Positions 36,183-45,037 of a stretch of 64,000 nt of DNA are shown here, piece by piece (the stretch's first letter is position 1; every line of letters begins with the position of its first letter). The notes beneath the pieces were generated by a model. The model was not told the origin of the DNA and did no database searches. It was given only the letters and a program-made list of their open reading frames with translations. The stretch is taken from positions 67,501 through 131,500 of the forward strand of contig NZ_JAULSI010000008.1 of NCBI RefSeq assembly GCF_030711405.1, written 5' to 3'. A program made the translations under genes and the position numbers. Source of the DNA: Massilia brevitalea (GTDB lineage Bacteria; Pseudomonadota; Gammaproteobacteria; Burkholderiales; Burkholderiaceae_D).

Positions 36183-38417
36183 TTACTTGACCTGCGTCTC
36201 GGCCACGCGGACGCGGGCAAAGGCCGCCAGGCGCCCGATCGCGTGCGCGGCCGAACGCAGGTAAAAGGCCTGCAAGTGGAATACATGCCAGCGTCCCGCG
36301 TATTCCTCCAGCTGGCATGGTACGCCGCATGCACGCGCATGCGCAGCCAGGCGGAAGGCATCGTCGCGCAGGATTTCCTGCTCCCCGACCTGGACCAGTA
36401 TCGGCGGCAGGCCTGCCAGGTTCATGCTCAGCGGCGCATGGACGCAGGCGTCCAGCGGGCAAGCGTACCAGGCGACGCCCTGCGCTACCCAGGAACGGCG
36501 CACCATGGGGTCGATGCGGGCGTTGGCCGTCACCGAGGGGCTGGACAGGGACGGATCGGTCAATGGGGAGACCAGCGCCAGCCCGGCCGGCAAGGCCAGT
36601 CCCTTGTCGCGCAGGCTCAGGGCCAGCGCCAGCGCCAGCCCGCCGCCGGCCGAATCGCCGGCCAGCACGATCCGGTGCGCGGGAATGCCGCTGTCGAGCA
36701 AGCCCTGGTAGCAGGCCAGCGCGTCGTCGAGCGCCGCGGGACAAGGGTGTTCGGGCGCCAGGCGGTAGTCCGGCGCCCACACGGTGATGCCTGCGTCGCT
36801 TGCCAGGCGCGTGGTGATGCTGCGGTGGGAGGCGGGATTGCCGAGGCAAAAGGCGCCGCCGTGCAGGTAGAGGATGGCGCCGCTGGGGCCTTGCCCATGC
36901 GCCGGCGCCTTCGGGATGACGGCCTCGGCGGGCACGCCACCCAGCGTGCGGCGCACCCGCCGGACCCCGCCTACGCCCGGCATCAGCGGCGCGAGGCAGG
37001 CGACCAGGGCCCGTTGCAGGCGCGGGCCGGCGGGCGGACCGATCAACGGCCGGAAGCAGGTACGCAGGAACAGGCGCTGGAAGCCGGCCTGCAGGCGTTC
37101 GGCCAGGCCGGGCGGCGCGGCAATGCGCAGGCTGCCGGATTCGGTGAGCAAGGGCGCGGCGGCCACGGGCGAGGCAAAGCGGTAGGCAGACAGGCTCGCA
37201 TGCCGCGCCAGCCAGCGGTAAGTGAAACTGAAGCCGGGCCAGTTGGTGGTGTTGCGGCCATGGCGGTCGAGGTACCAGCTGTGGCAGCCGTTCCAGACCG
37301 TCCTGGCGAGATGCCGCTGCAGCCGGGTGTTGAAGCGCCGGTGCACCGCCGGCTCGACCTCGACCGTGGCCGAAGCCGTTTCCACGCGGCGCGGAACGAT
37401 GCGGCGGATCGGCTCGGTGACCAGGCGCACCTCCGGATGGGCCAGGCTGGCCAGGTAGTCGTCCGAGAGCAGGACCCGCTTGCAGCCGATCGGATAGCCT
37501 GGTGTGAGGCGCGCCCGCAGCACCGGGTCGGCCACGTCGCGCGCCAGCATGCGCCGGAACGGCTGGCCGACAGCCCATTCCATCATGCCCTTGAAGCGGG
37601 TAAAGGCCAGCGCGCGCGACTCGTATTTTGCGTAGATCAGGGCGCGGTGCAGGCCCATCGCCAGCGGCAGATGCCGGAACAGGCGCCTGCGCCAGTCCGG
37701 GTAGGCGCGGTCGCCGCGCGGCTTGAGCCAGGCCGGCGAGCGCTGGAACACCACCAGCTCCCTCACCTGGCCGGCAAGGGACGGGATGAACTGGGTGGCC
37801 GAGGCCCCGGTGCCGATCACCGCCACCCGCTTGCCGGCCAGCGGCACGGCATGGTTCCAGCGCGACGAGTGGAAGGCGGCCCCGGCAAAGCTGTGCATGC
37901 CGTCGATCTGCGGCAGCGCCGGTCGGCCCAGCAGGCCGATGGCGCTGACCAGCATGCGGGTGTGCAGGCTGGCCCCGTCCTCGAGCATCACTTCCCAGGT
38001 GGCGCTGGCTTCATCGTAGCGGGCGCGGCTGACCTGTCGCTTGAGCCGCAGATGTGGCGCCAGGCCGAAACCGACGCTGCAGTCGCGCAAATAGGCCAGG
38101 ATTTCGGCCTGGGTGGCAAAGGTGCGCGGCCAGTCCGGGTTCGGTGCGAAGGAGAACGAATACAGGTGCGACGGCACGTCGCAGGCAGCGCCGGGATAGC
38201 GGTTGTCGCGCCAGACGCCGCCGATGTCGTCGGTCCGCTCGAGAATGAGGAAACGTTCGACCCCGGCACGCAGCAGGGCGCGGCCCATGCAGATGCCGCC
38301 GAAGCCGGCGCCGATGACGATGGCGTCGATTGGTGCCGCCGGGGTGGTTTCCGGGATGCTTGATTCTTGGAAGATGCCGGTGGCGGCCGGGCCGCCGGCG
38401 GGAGGATGCGAGGTCAT
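36183..38417 (-). CDS. Flavin monooxygenase-alpha/beta hydrolase fusion with internal deletion
   Basis: A 744-residue two-domain protein. Residues about 30-406 are a Baeyer-Villiger/FMO-type monooxygenase: FAD site DAIVIGAGFGGICMGRAL (31-48), GGVWRDNRYPGAACD (66-80) and NADP site VAVIGTGASATQF (198-210). At about residues 346-349 the sequence passes from EPIRRIVPRRVETA directly to SATVEVEPAVHRRFN. In relatives about 85-100 residues lie between these points, including the ATG-motif and GPNTNLGHNS blocks. Residues about 510-744 are an HSL-type esterase: oxyanion YLHGGAF (518-523), nucleophile GDSAGGG (587-593) and a His near WHVFHLQ. The fusion could make an ester and then cleave it, but the missing part makes oxygenase activity doubtful. 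Confidence 0.85.
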   Translation of the reverse strand: MTSHPPAGGPAATGIFQESSIPETTPAAPIDAIVIGAGFGGICMGRALLRAGVERFLILERTDDIGGVWRDNRYPGAACDVPSHLYSFSFAPNPDWPRTFATQAEILAYLRDCSVGFGLAPHLRLKRQVSRARYDEASATWEVMLEDGASLHTRMLVSAIGLLGRPALPQIDGMHSFAGAAFHSSRWNHAVPLAGKRVAVIGTGASATQFIPSLAGQVRELVVFQRSPAWLKPRGDRAYPDWRRRLFRHLPLAMGLHRALIYAKYESRALAFTRFKGMMEWAVGQPFRRMLARDVADPVLRARLTPGYPIGCKRVLLSDDYLASLAHPEVRLVTEPIRRIVPRRVETASATVEVEPAVHRRFNTRLQRHLARTVWNGCHSWYLDRHGRNTTNWPGFSFTYRWLARHASLSAYRFASPVAAAPLLTESGSLRIAAPPGLAERLQAGFQRLFLRTCFRPLIGPPAGPRLQRALVACLAPLMPGVGGVRRVRRTLGGVPAEAVIPKAPAHGQGPSGAILYLHGGAFCLGNPASHRSITTRLASDAGITVWAPDYRLAPEHPCPAALDDALACYQGLLDSGIPAHRIVLAGDSAGGGLALALALSLRDKGLALPAGLALVSPLTDPSLSSPSVTANARIDPMVRRSWVAQGVAWYACPLDACVHAPLSMNLAGLPPILVQVGEQEILRDDAFRLAAHARACGVPCQLEEYAGRWHVFHLQAFYLRSAAHAIGRLAAFARVRVAETQVK

Positions 38418-38545
38418 GCTGGGATCTCCAGGTGAGCACTGCGCCGCGTTGGATACGTTTCCGTAAAGATACTACGAATGCGGGCATGGCGGCTTGCCGG
38501 AGCCCTGGTGTAGGATGCCGCTTTCCGTTCCAACTGGAGAACCCC

Positions 38546-38989
38546 ATGCCGTCCCGAACCGCCCTGTCATTCCTGCTGCCGCTCCTGTTGGCCCAGCCGC
38601 TCGCGGCATCGGCTGCCCAGCCCGTTGTCGAGGTCTACAAGACCGCTACCTGCGGCTGCTGCAAGCAGTGGATCAAGCATCTGGAAGCGAACGGATTCAG
38701 CGTCAAGGCCCAGGATGTGGCGAATCCGGGCGACTACCGCGCGAAGTTCGGCATCGCCGACGAGCATGGCTCCTGCCATAGCGCCAAAGTGCAAGCTTAC
38801 GCCATTGAGGGACATGTGCCGGCGTCCGACATCAAGCGCATGCTGGCCACCCGCCCGCAGGCGGCCGGCCTGGCGGTGCCGGGCATGCCGATGGGTTCGC
38901 CAGGCATGGAAGGCGCGCACAGCGATCCGTACGAGGTGCTGCTGGTGAAAAAGGATGGAACGACGGGCGTCTACAAGCGCTACCGCTGA
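38546..38989 (+). CDS. DUF411 periplasmic metal-binding protein
   Basis: A 147-residue exported protein. The signal is LSFLLPLLLAQPLAASAA. The mature part is the DUF411 thioredoxin-like domain with a Cys cluster, KTATCGCCKQWIKHLEANGF (residues 32-51), and HGSCHSAKV near residue 75. It ends with the normal YEVLLVKKDG. A Met/Gly-rich insert, GMPMGSPGM, near residue 118 could add metal ligands. Members often sit with copper-resistance genes. No such genes are beside it here. CTGGAGA precedes the ATG. Confidence 0.88.
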   Translation: MPSRTALSFLLPLLLAQPLAASAAQPVVEVYKTATCGCCKQWIKHLEANGFSVKAQDVANPGDYRAKFGIADEHGSCHSAKVQAYAIEGHVPASDIKRMLATRPQAAGLAVPGMPMGSPGMEGAHSDPYEVLLVKKDGTTGVYKRYR

Positions 38990-39092
38990 CGCTTGGGTCC
39001 TGTCCTACAGATGCGCCGCCGGGATGCCGATGGCGCCTCCCGCTGCGCTTGGCATAATCGGCCATCATGCAACCAGGATGCGGAGGACGAAG

Positions 39093-39551
39093 ATGAATGC
39101 AGGAACGACGAATGGGCCGGGCCAGGATGGTACTGCGGACAGCGCCGCCATTGGCGTGGGTGGTGTGACCAGTGGCCAGGAGGGGGCGACGCCGAGCCAT
39201 GAGACGCAGCAGGAAACCGGCGGTAGCGGCGGCGAGCAATTGACCGCAAGCCAGGGCAACGGCGAGGAGCCTGCGGTGGATGGCCAGCAGGCTGAGGCCG
39301 CGCCGCAGCCGGGGGGCGTGTCTACAGCGGCGCCCGCAGTGGCGCCCGCAGCGGCACCCGGCATCGCGCCCGGCGTGCCGCCGAACCCAGCCGAGCCCGG
39401 CGAGACCAGCATGCACAGCGGCGCCCGTGGCGCCCTCGATACCCGCTCCGCCCAGGCCGGCGGTACGGGCACCGGGATCGGCTCGCCGGAAAGCGGCGCC
39501 AACCAGTCGTCCGACGATCTGGCGCCACCGGCCGGCGCGACGAACCGCTAG
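39093..39551 (+). CDS. Disordered Gly/Ala/Pro/Ser-rich protein, function unknown
   Basis: A 152-residue polar, low-complexity protein without hydrophobic segment or cysteine. It is rich in Gly, Ala, Gln, Glu and Pro, with an Ala-Pro stretch (AAPAVAPAAAPGIAPGVPPN) near residues 78-98. GGAGG eight bases before the ATG supports translation. An in-frame extension of 46 codons upstream overlaps the DUF411 gene and lacks support. It could be a stress-induced hydrophilin or a surface-exposed tail protein, but no family is recognised. It ends before a hairpin shared with the convergent PPOX-type gene. Confidence 0.6.
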   Translation: MNAGTTNGPGQDGTADSAAIGVGGVTSGQEGATPSHETQQETGGSGGEQLTASQGNGEEPAVDGQQAEAAPQPGGVSTAAPAVAPAAAPGIAPGVPPNPAEPGETSMHSGARGALDTRSAQAGGTGTGIGSPESGANQSSDDLAPPAGATNR

Positions 39552-39557
39552 CCGGCT

Positions 39558-39583
39558 GCCGGCGCGGCGTGTCCGGCGCCGGC
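39558..39583. terminator. Hairpin between convergent genes
   Basis: GCCGGCGC/GCGCCGGC stem with a ten-base loop lies exactly between two convergent stop codons. It has no T tract, so it is a weak intrinsic terminator at best. Confidence 0.45.
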
Positions 39584-39584
39584 T

Positions 39585-40094
39585 TCAGTTATCCAGCCTG
39601 ATGGTGCCGTGCTCGCCGGGATCGACATCCGGCGTGGTGCCGGTCACGGCCGCCTTGGCCATCTGGAACAGGCGCACCATCTTGCTGTCGTTCGAATCCC
39701 AGTACTCGGCGCTGTGCGGCGCCACGCGCACCAGCACCACGTGCTCGTCGTCGGGGCCGTGCGGGAACCAGGCCTGGACCATCGGGTTCCACAGCGCACG
39801 GATGCGCTCGCGGTCGACCACGCGCTCGGCGGTGCCGCTGATCGACACGTACAGGCTGTCGTCGGGCTGGGCGAAGCTGACGTTGACCTCGGGCTGCATC
39901 GCGATGTTCTGCCACAGCGGCGTATGGATCGATGTGTAGAACCAGAGCCCGCCCTCGGCGTCGGTATCCTGGTTGGTCATCGGATGGCTGATCAGGTGGC
40001 CGTGTTCGTCGACGGTCGTAAACATGGCAAAGCGCATCGAGCGAATCTTGTCCGCCAGTGCAGCGGCCTGGACGGAAGCGTTCGTTGTGGACAT
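39585..40094 (-). CDS. Pyridoxamine-oxidase-fold general stress protein
   Basis: A 169-residue split-barrel flavin/FMN-binding protein of the general-stress-protein-26 type. Blocks seen are MRFAMFTTVDEHGHLISHPMT near the N-terminus, LWFYTSIHTPLWQNI, VNVSFAQPDDSLYVSISGTA near residue 75 and LVRVAPHSAEYWDS near 120. It likely binds FMN or a related cofactor in the cytosol and acts in stress. It is unlikely to be true PdxH because it lacks the pyridoxal-phosphate-specific ending. It diverges from prkA with about 280 bases between. Confidence 0.88.
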   Translation of the reverse strand: MSTTNASVQAAALADKIRSMRFAMFTTVDEHGHLISHPMTNQDTDAEGGLWFYTSIHTPLWQNIAMQPEVNVSFAQPDDSLYVSISGTAERVVDRERIRALWNPMVQAWFPHGPDDEHVVLVRVAPHSAEYWDSNDSKMVRLFQMAKAAVTGTTPDVDPGEHGTIRLDN

Positions 40095-40372
40095 GGCATA
40101 CCCTTCTAAGTTGTCTGAAGCACCATCCTAGCCTGTGCCCGCCGGCGTCATCGGTGCGGCGGCGAACGCAAGACGAGCGCCGGCGCGGTCCCGGCATGGG
40201 CATCCCAATGCGCCGCCGATCTCCTCATCCGTGCCTTGTTATTAGGCCTGCCAGGGCCCGCGAGGTTCGGTCGCGCACATTGATACGCCTCAGCCACCTC
40301 CCCCCGCGCGCACCGATACTGTGGCTTCGCGCGGCCGGCCGGGCCGCATCCACCTCAGCCGACGGAGGAAAC

Positions 40373-42385
40373 GTGACGCAGCCGGGCGACAACGCGTGTG
40401 GTATGCAGGACGCCATGCAGGATTCGGTGCAGGACTCCGCGCAGGACCCAGCGCATGCCGGCGGACGCGACGGCTTCCTACACAGCCTGGACCTGTTCGC
40501 CCGCCAGCACCGTGCCGGGCACTGGGCCGGCACCTTCGGCGACTTCCTGGCCACCATCCTGCCCGCCGCGCCAGAACGTGTCGCGCGCAGTTCGCACCAG
40601 TACATCTGGGACATGATGCGCGCCACCTGCCTCGACGATGCTGGCGGAACCTTGCGCTGCAGCCTTTTTGCCGACGACCTGTTCGGCATCGACGAAGCCC
40701 TGGCGCGGGTGGTCGACTATTTCAAGGCGGCGGCGGCCGGTTCGGAAGTCGGCCGGCGCCTGCTGCTCCTGCTCGGTCCGCCTTCCGGGGGCAAGTCGAC
40801 CCTGGTCATCCTGCTCAAGCGCGGCCTGGAAGAGTACAGCCGCACCGACGACGGCGCCCTGTATGCGATTGCCGGCTGCCCGGTGCGCGAGTCGCCGCTG
40901 CACCTGGTGCCGCACACCATGCGCGCCGCCTGCCGCAACACCTACGGCATCGACATCACCGGCGACATCTGCCCGCATTGCCGGGCCCGGCTGGAAGATC
41001 AGTTCGACGGCGACTTCATGCGCATGCCGGTGGAGCGCGTGTTCGTCTCCGAAGCCGGCCGCAGCGGCATCGGCACCTATGCGCCGCACGACCCCACCAC
41101 GGCTGACCTGGCCGACCTGGTCGGCTCGGTGGATTTGTCGAAGGTGGCGCAGTACGGCGACGAAGGCGATCCGCACGCCTGGTCCTGGTCCGGCGCCGTG
41201 TATGCGGCCAGCCGCGGCGTGCTGGAAATGATCGAGATCCTGAAGGTCAAGCGCGAGTTCCTCTACCTGCTGCTCACGCTGACCCAGGAAAAGAACGTCA
41301 AGGTAGCGCGCTTTCCCCTGATCTACCTCGACGAGACCATCCTGGCCCACACCAATCTCGCCGAATTTCGCAAGTTTTTGCAGGAAAGCGAAAACGAGGC
41401 CCTGCTCGACCGCATGGTGATCATCCAGGTGCCCTACACCCTGAACTACCGCGAGGAAGCGCGCATCTACCTCAAGCTGATCTCGTCGGCGGCGCCGGCC
41501 TTCCGCGACGTCCACCTCGACCCGCACGTGCTGCACGCGGCGGCCGTGTTCGCCATCCTGTCGCGCATCCAGGACGGCGACGACAAGGAGGCCGAGCTGG
41601 TCAGGAAAGTGCGCATCCATGCCGACGAGGAAGTCGATGGCGTGAACCGGGCCGACATCCGCCGTGTCAAAGAAAAGGAAAAGGCGCCCGACGAAGGCCT
41701 GGCCGGGGTCTCGCCGCGCTTCGTGATCAACGCGCTGTCGAACGCCATCATCGGTTCGAACCAGAAGAGCCTGTCGACCATGGACGTCTTGCTGGCCCTG
41801 AAAGATGCCATCGAAAACGACGCCCGCATCGAGGCGCGCAAGAAGCGCAAGTGGGTCGACTACCTGGTCCTGACGCGCAAGGACTTCTATAACCGCTGGG
41901 TGAAGCAGGACGTGCACAAGGCGCTGTTCGTCTCCTTCGAGGGCGAAGCGCTCGAGCTGCTCAGCAAGTACCTCGACGAGGTGGAAGCCATGCTCGACAA
42001 CCGTACCGTCAAGGACCCGATCACCAACGAGGAGCGGCGACCCGACGAGCGTTTCCTGCGCGCGGTCGAGGAAAAGATCCACATTTCCGAGTCGGGCAAG
42101 CAGTCTTTCCGCCAGGAAGTCGTGCGCAAGGCCATGGGCGCCTACAAGCGCGGGGCGAAGTTCGGGCTCGACAGCCACATCCAGCTCAACGACGCGGTCC
42201 AGCAGTATCTGTTCGAACAGCGCCGCGATGTGCTGCGCCTGGTCAGTTCGAGCAAGCGGCCCGACGACGAGGTGCGCACCAAGATCTCGGCCGTCGAGAA
42301 ACGCCTGGTCGACGAGTACGGCTACGACGCGCACAGTGCGCGCGAAGCGCTGAACTACGTCACCACGCTGCTGGCCCAGGAATGA
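40373..42385 (+). CDS. prkA: PrkA-type serine protein kinase
   Basis: A 670-residue cytosolic AAA-like serine kinase (YeaG in E. coli) active in starvation and stress. The Walker A loop LLGPPSGGKSTLVILLKRG is near residue 140. A CPVRESPLHLVP block is followed by a zinc-like pair CPHCRARLEDQFDGDF. Then come the PrkA core ILKVKREFLYLLLTLTQEKN and IYLDETILAHTN, and the C-terminal kinase-like half to LLAQE. The GTG start is chosen because GGAGG lies seven bases upstream. The N-terminus carries a tandem QD repeat not seen in the common family. It is the first gene of the classic prkA-yeaH-spoVR triad. Confidence 0.94.
   Translation: MTQPGDNACGMQDAMQDSVQDSAQDPAHAGGRDGFLHSLDLFARQHRAGHWAGTFGDFLATILPAAPERVARSSHQYIWDMMRATCLDDAGGTLRCSLFADDLFGIDEALARVVDYFKAAAAGSEVGRRLLLLLGPPSGGKSTLVILLKRGLEEYSRTDDGALYAIAGCPVRESPLHLVPHTMRAACRNTYGIDITGDICPHCRARLEDQFDGDFMRMPVERVFVSEAGRSGIGTYAPHDPTTADLADLVGSVDLSKVAQYGDEGDPHAWSWSGAVYAASRGVLEMIEILKVKREFLYLLLTLTQEKNVKVARFPLIYLDETILAHTNLAEFRKFLQESENEALLDRMVIIQVPYTLNYREEARIYLKLISSAAPAFRDVHLDPHVLHAAAVFAILSRIQDGDDKEAELVRKVRIHADEEVDGVNRADIRRVKEKEKAPDEGLAGVSPRFVINALSNAIIGSNQKSLSTMDVLLALKDAIENDARIEARKKRKWVDYLVLTRKDFYNRWVKQDVHKALFVSFEGEALELLSKYLDEVEAMLDNRTVKDPITNEERRPDERFLRAVEEKIHISESGKQSFRQEVVRKAMGAYKRGAKFGLDSHIQLNDAVQQYLFEQRRDVLRLVSSSKRPDDEVRTKISAVEKRLVDEYGYDAHSAREALNYVTTLLAQE
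40403..40450 (+). repeat. Four tandem 12-bp units in the prkA N-terminus
   Basis: Units ATGCAGGACGCC, ATGCAGGATTCG, GTGCAGGACTCC and GCGCAGGACCCA all keep a central GCAGGA. They encode MQDA-MQDS-VQDS-AQDP, a polar tail before the conserved kinase part. Confidence 0.75.
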
Positions 42386-42395
42386 GGAGCGGACC

Positions 42396-43574
42396 GTGGC
42401 GCTCACCATCAGCACCGAATGGTACGAGCTGTTCTCGCGCGGGGCGCGCGACTGGCTGCGCCACAACGACAAGGTGCGCGAAGCGGTGCGCCAGCACCTG
42501 CCCGAGCTGATCGCCGGCCCCGACCTCATCACCGGACCGGAACAGCGCAGCGTGCAGGTGCCGGTGCGCCTGCTCGAACACGCGCGCTTCCGCCTGGCCG
42601 AAGGCCGGGTCGAGACCGGCGCCGGCCAGGGCCGCGGCGAACCCGGCGACATCCTGCGCCATGCCGAGGACGATGACGACGGCGACGACGGCAGCGGCGG
42701 CAACGAGGACGGCGAAGTGGCGCTGCTGCTCGAGTTCTCGATCGACGAGATCATGGACTGGCTGTGGGAAGACCTGCACCTGCCCGACCTGAAGCCGGCG
42801 GCCAGCCCGGCCATTCCCGACACCGAACTGGTGCGCGAAGGCTGGGACCGGCGCGGCGCGCGCTCGCGCCTGGACCGGCGCCGCACCCTGAAGGAAGCGA
42901 TCAAGCGCCGCGCGGTGCAGGACGATCCGCTGCCCTTCACGAACGAGGACCTGCGCTTTCGCCAGCTGGTCAGCCGGCCACGGCCCGCCACGGCGGCGCT
43001 GATCTTCTTCGTCATCGACGTCTCGGCCAGCATGACCCAGCTCGAACGCAAGCTGGCCAAGTCCTTTTTCTTCTTTGCCCTGCAGGGCCTGCGCCGGCGC
43101 TACTCCAAGGTGGCGGCGCGCTTCGTCGCCCACACCACGCAGGCCTGGGAGTTCAACGAAGGCGACTTCTTCCAGGTGAGCGGCATCGGCGGCACGATCG
43201 CCTCGAGCGGCTTCCGGCTGGTGCTCGACATCATCCGGCGCGAGCGGCTGGCCGGGCAGACCAACCTCTACCTGTTCTACGCTTCCGACGGCGAAAACTT
43301 CACCGAAGACCGCGCCGCCACTCACCACAGCCTGAAGGAACTGGCCGGCATGCTCAACTACATGGGCTTCGTCGAGACCCTGCCCGGCGTCACCCGTTCG
43401 CTCGATACCGAGATGCGCCGCCTGTTCACCGACCTCGAGGCGCGCGGCCTGGCGGTCGGCGCCAGCATGCTGTCGAATGCCGACGACGTCTGGCGCACCC
43501 TGCGCCGTTTCTTTGGCGAGACGATCGAGGCGCGCGGCGCGGACCGGGCCAACCCGCGGCAGGTGCAGGCATGA
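42396..43574 (+). CDS. yeaH: YeaH/YhbH family (DUF444) protein
   Basis: A 392-residue protein of the DUF444 family, partner of PrkA in the starvation response. An N-terminal variable part with an acidic stretch (EDDDDGDDGSGGNEDGE near residues 91-107) leads to the conserved core. ALIFFVIDVSASMTQLERKLAK near residue 200 is a von-Willebrand-A-like fold with the D-x-S-x-S metal site. LFYASDGENFTEDR near 293 follows. The GTG start is ten bases after the prkA stop with GAGGAG in between, and the stop overlaps the spoVR start (ATGA). Confidence 0.93.
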   Translation: MALTISTEWYELFSRGARDWLRHNDKVREAVRQHLPELIAGPDLITGPEQRSVQVPVRLLEHARFRLAEGRVETGAGQGRGEPGDILRHAEDDDDGDDGSGGNEDGEVALLLEFSIDEIMDWLWEDLHLPDLKPAASPAIPDTELVREGWDRRGARSRLDRRRTLKEAIKRRAVQDDPLPFTNEDLRFRQLVSRPRPATAALIFFVIDVSASMTQLERKLAKSFFFFALQGLRRRYSKVAARFVAHTTQAWEFNEGDFFQVSGIGGTIASSGFRLVLDIIRRERLAGQTNLYLFYASDGENFTEDRAATHHSLKELAGMLNYMGFVETLPGVTRSLDTEMRRLFTDLEARGLAVGASMLSNADDVWRTLRRFFGETIEARGADRANPRQVQA

Positions 43575-45025
43575 GTGCGCCCTTGCCCGATGAGCCCATG
43601 TCCGGCGATCCCCTGCACGGCGATGCCCTGCACGGCGATGCCCTGCACGGCGACCGCCTGGCCGATTACGCCGCCCGCCTCGAGCAGCTGGCGATCGAGC
43701 ATGGCCTGGAATTCGACCCCGTGCACTTCGACATGGTGCCGAACCGCTTCATGCTGGAGATCGCGGTCTACGGCTTGCCGGTGCGGATGCGCCACTGGTC
43801 GTTCGGAGTGCGCTACATCCACCAGCTGGTGCGCCAGCACATGGGGCATTCGCGCATCTTCGAGGTGATGTTCCCGGGCGACCCCTGCCGCGCCTTCATG
43901 CTCGAACATAATTCGCTGGCCGAGAACACCCTGGTCACGGCCCACGTGCTGGGGCATGCCGACTTTGCCAGGAACAACGCGCTGTTCCAGCGCTTCATGG
44001 GCATGGCCGGCGGCCACATCCTGGAGCAGAGCGCGGCGCGCGCGCACCGGCTGGAGGCGGCGCTGGCCGAGCATGGCCAGGAGCGGGTCGAGGCCGTGCT
44101 CGATGCAGCGCTGGCGCTCGAGGCCCACATCGACATCGGCCAGCCGCTGCACCGGCTGCGCTACCCGGAGTATTTAAAGGCGCCGGCCTCCGGTTCGCCG
44201 GACCGCGCCTTCCGCGACCGCTACACCCGCCTGCCGGGCGAGGGCGAGCCGCCCGCACCCGACACGCGGCGCCAGCGCGCACCCCTGCCGCCGCATCCCG
44301 AGCACGACCTGCTGTGGTTCATCGCCCAGTACGGCGCCGAACTCGAGGAATGGGAACGCGACATCTTCCTGGCAGTGCGCGAGGAGGCCTATTACTTTCA
44401 CCCGATCTTCGCCTGCCAGATCATGAACGAGGGCTGGGCCTCGTACTGGCATGCGCGCCTGCTGCGCGAAGCCGGCTTCCTGCCGCACGAACTCTACCTG
44501 GCCGCGCTGAAGTCGCACTCGGACGTGGTGCGCCCGTATGCCGGCGGGCAGCAGCTGGCGCTGGCGCTGAACCCCTACCACCTCGGCTTCGCGATGTGGG
44601 AGCACATCATCGAACGCGAGGGCCTGGACGCGGCGCGCCGCATCATGCGCGAGGAAGACGATTTCGGCTTCGTCCGCAACTACCTCGACGCGGACCTGGC
44701 GCGCGAACTCGATTTGTTCGTGCACGAGACACGCACGGATGGCGAAACACGGATCGCCAACCGCGACATCCACGCCATCCGCGAGGCGATCCTGGCGCCG
44801 AAGTACAACAATGGCGCACCCTCGGTGGCGGTCACGCTGCTGAAGCCCGACGGCAGCCTGGAGCTGCGCCACGATTTCCAGCACGACGGGCGCGGGCTCG
44901 ACCTCCAGCAGGCCGAGCGCGTGATGGAATACGTCGGCCGCATCTGGCGCCGGCCGGTGTCGCTGAACACGGTCGACTTCCGTGGCGTGATGCGTACCCT
45001 GTCGGCGCGCAAGACCGGTTTCTGA
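43571..45025 (+). CDS. spoVR: SpoVR family protein
   Basis: A 484-residue SpoVR/YcgB protein. Conserved blocks: LEFDPVHFDMVPNRFMLEIA near residue 50, HNSLAENTLVTAHVLGHADF near 117, a histidine/glutamate region EHDLLWFIAQYGAELEEWERD near 244, YYFHPIFACQIMNEGWASYWHA near 275 and GGQQLALALNPYHLGFAMWE near 322. The conserved His/Glu pattern in several of these blocks suggests a metal site. The molecular function is not known. Family members act with PrkA and YeaH. A 15-bp tandem repeat encodes LHGDA units before the conserved region. Confidence 0.94.
   Translation: MSAPLPDEPMSGDPLHGDALHGDALHGDRLADYAARLEQLAIEHGLEFDPVHFDMVPNRFMLEIAVYGLPVRMRHWSFGVRYIHQLVRQHMGHSRIFEVMFPGDPCRAFMLEHNSLAENTLVTAHVLGHADFARNNALFQRFMGMAGGHILEQSAARAHRLEAALAEHGQERVEAVLDAALALEAHIDIGQPLHRLRYPEYLKAPASGSPDRAFRDRYTRLPGEGEPPAPDTRRQRAPLPPHPEHDLLWFIAQYGAELEEWERDIFLAVREEAYYFHPIFACQIMNEGWASYWHARLLREAGFLPHELYLAALKSHSDVVRPYAGGQQLALALNPYHLGFAMWEHIIEREGLDAARRIMREEDDFGFVRNYLDADLARELDLFVHETRTDGETRIANRDIHAIREAILAPKYNNGAPSVAVTLLKPDGSLELRHDFQHDGRGLDLQQAERVMEYVGRIWRRPVSLNTVDFRGVMRTLSARKTGF
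43611..43655 (+). repeat. Three tandem 15-bp units in spoVR
   Basis: CCCTGCACGGCGATG occurs twice exactly and a third time with two changes at its end. The units encode LHGDA, LHGDA and LHGDR in the non-conserved N-terminus, an in-frame repeat whose copy number could vary. Confidence 0.85.
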
Positions 45026-45037
45026 CGAGGCTTGCCG

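Noticed and set aside
40478..43060. 860-codon open frame on the minus strand
   Set aside because: Antisense to prkA and yeaH. Composition is that of a shadow frame, and the sense genes have clear families and ribosome sites.
43611..43655. Short direct repeats as a CRISPR-like array
   Set aside because: Units are contiguous without spacers, lie in frame inside spoVR and encode a peptide repeat.
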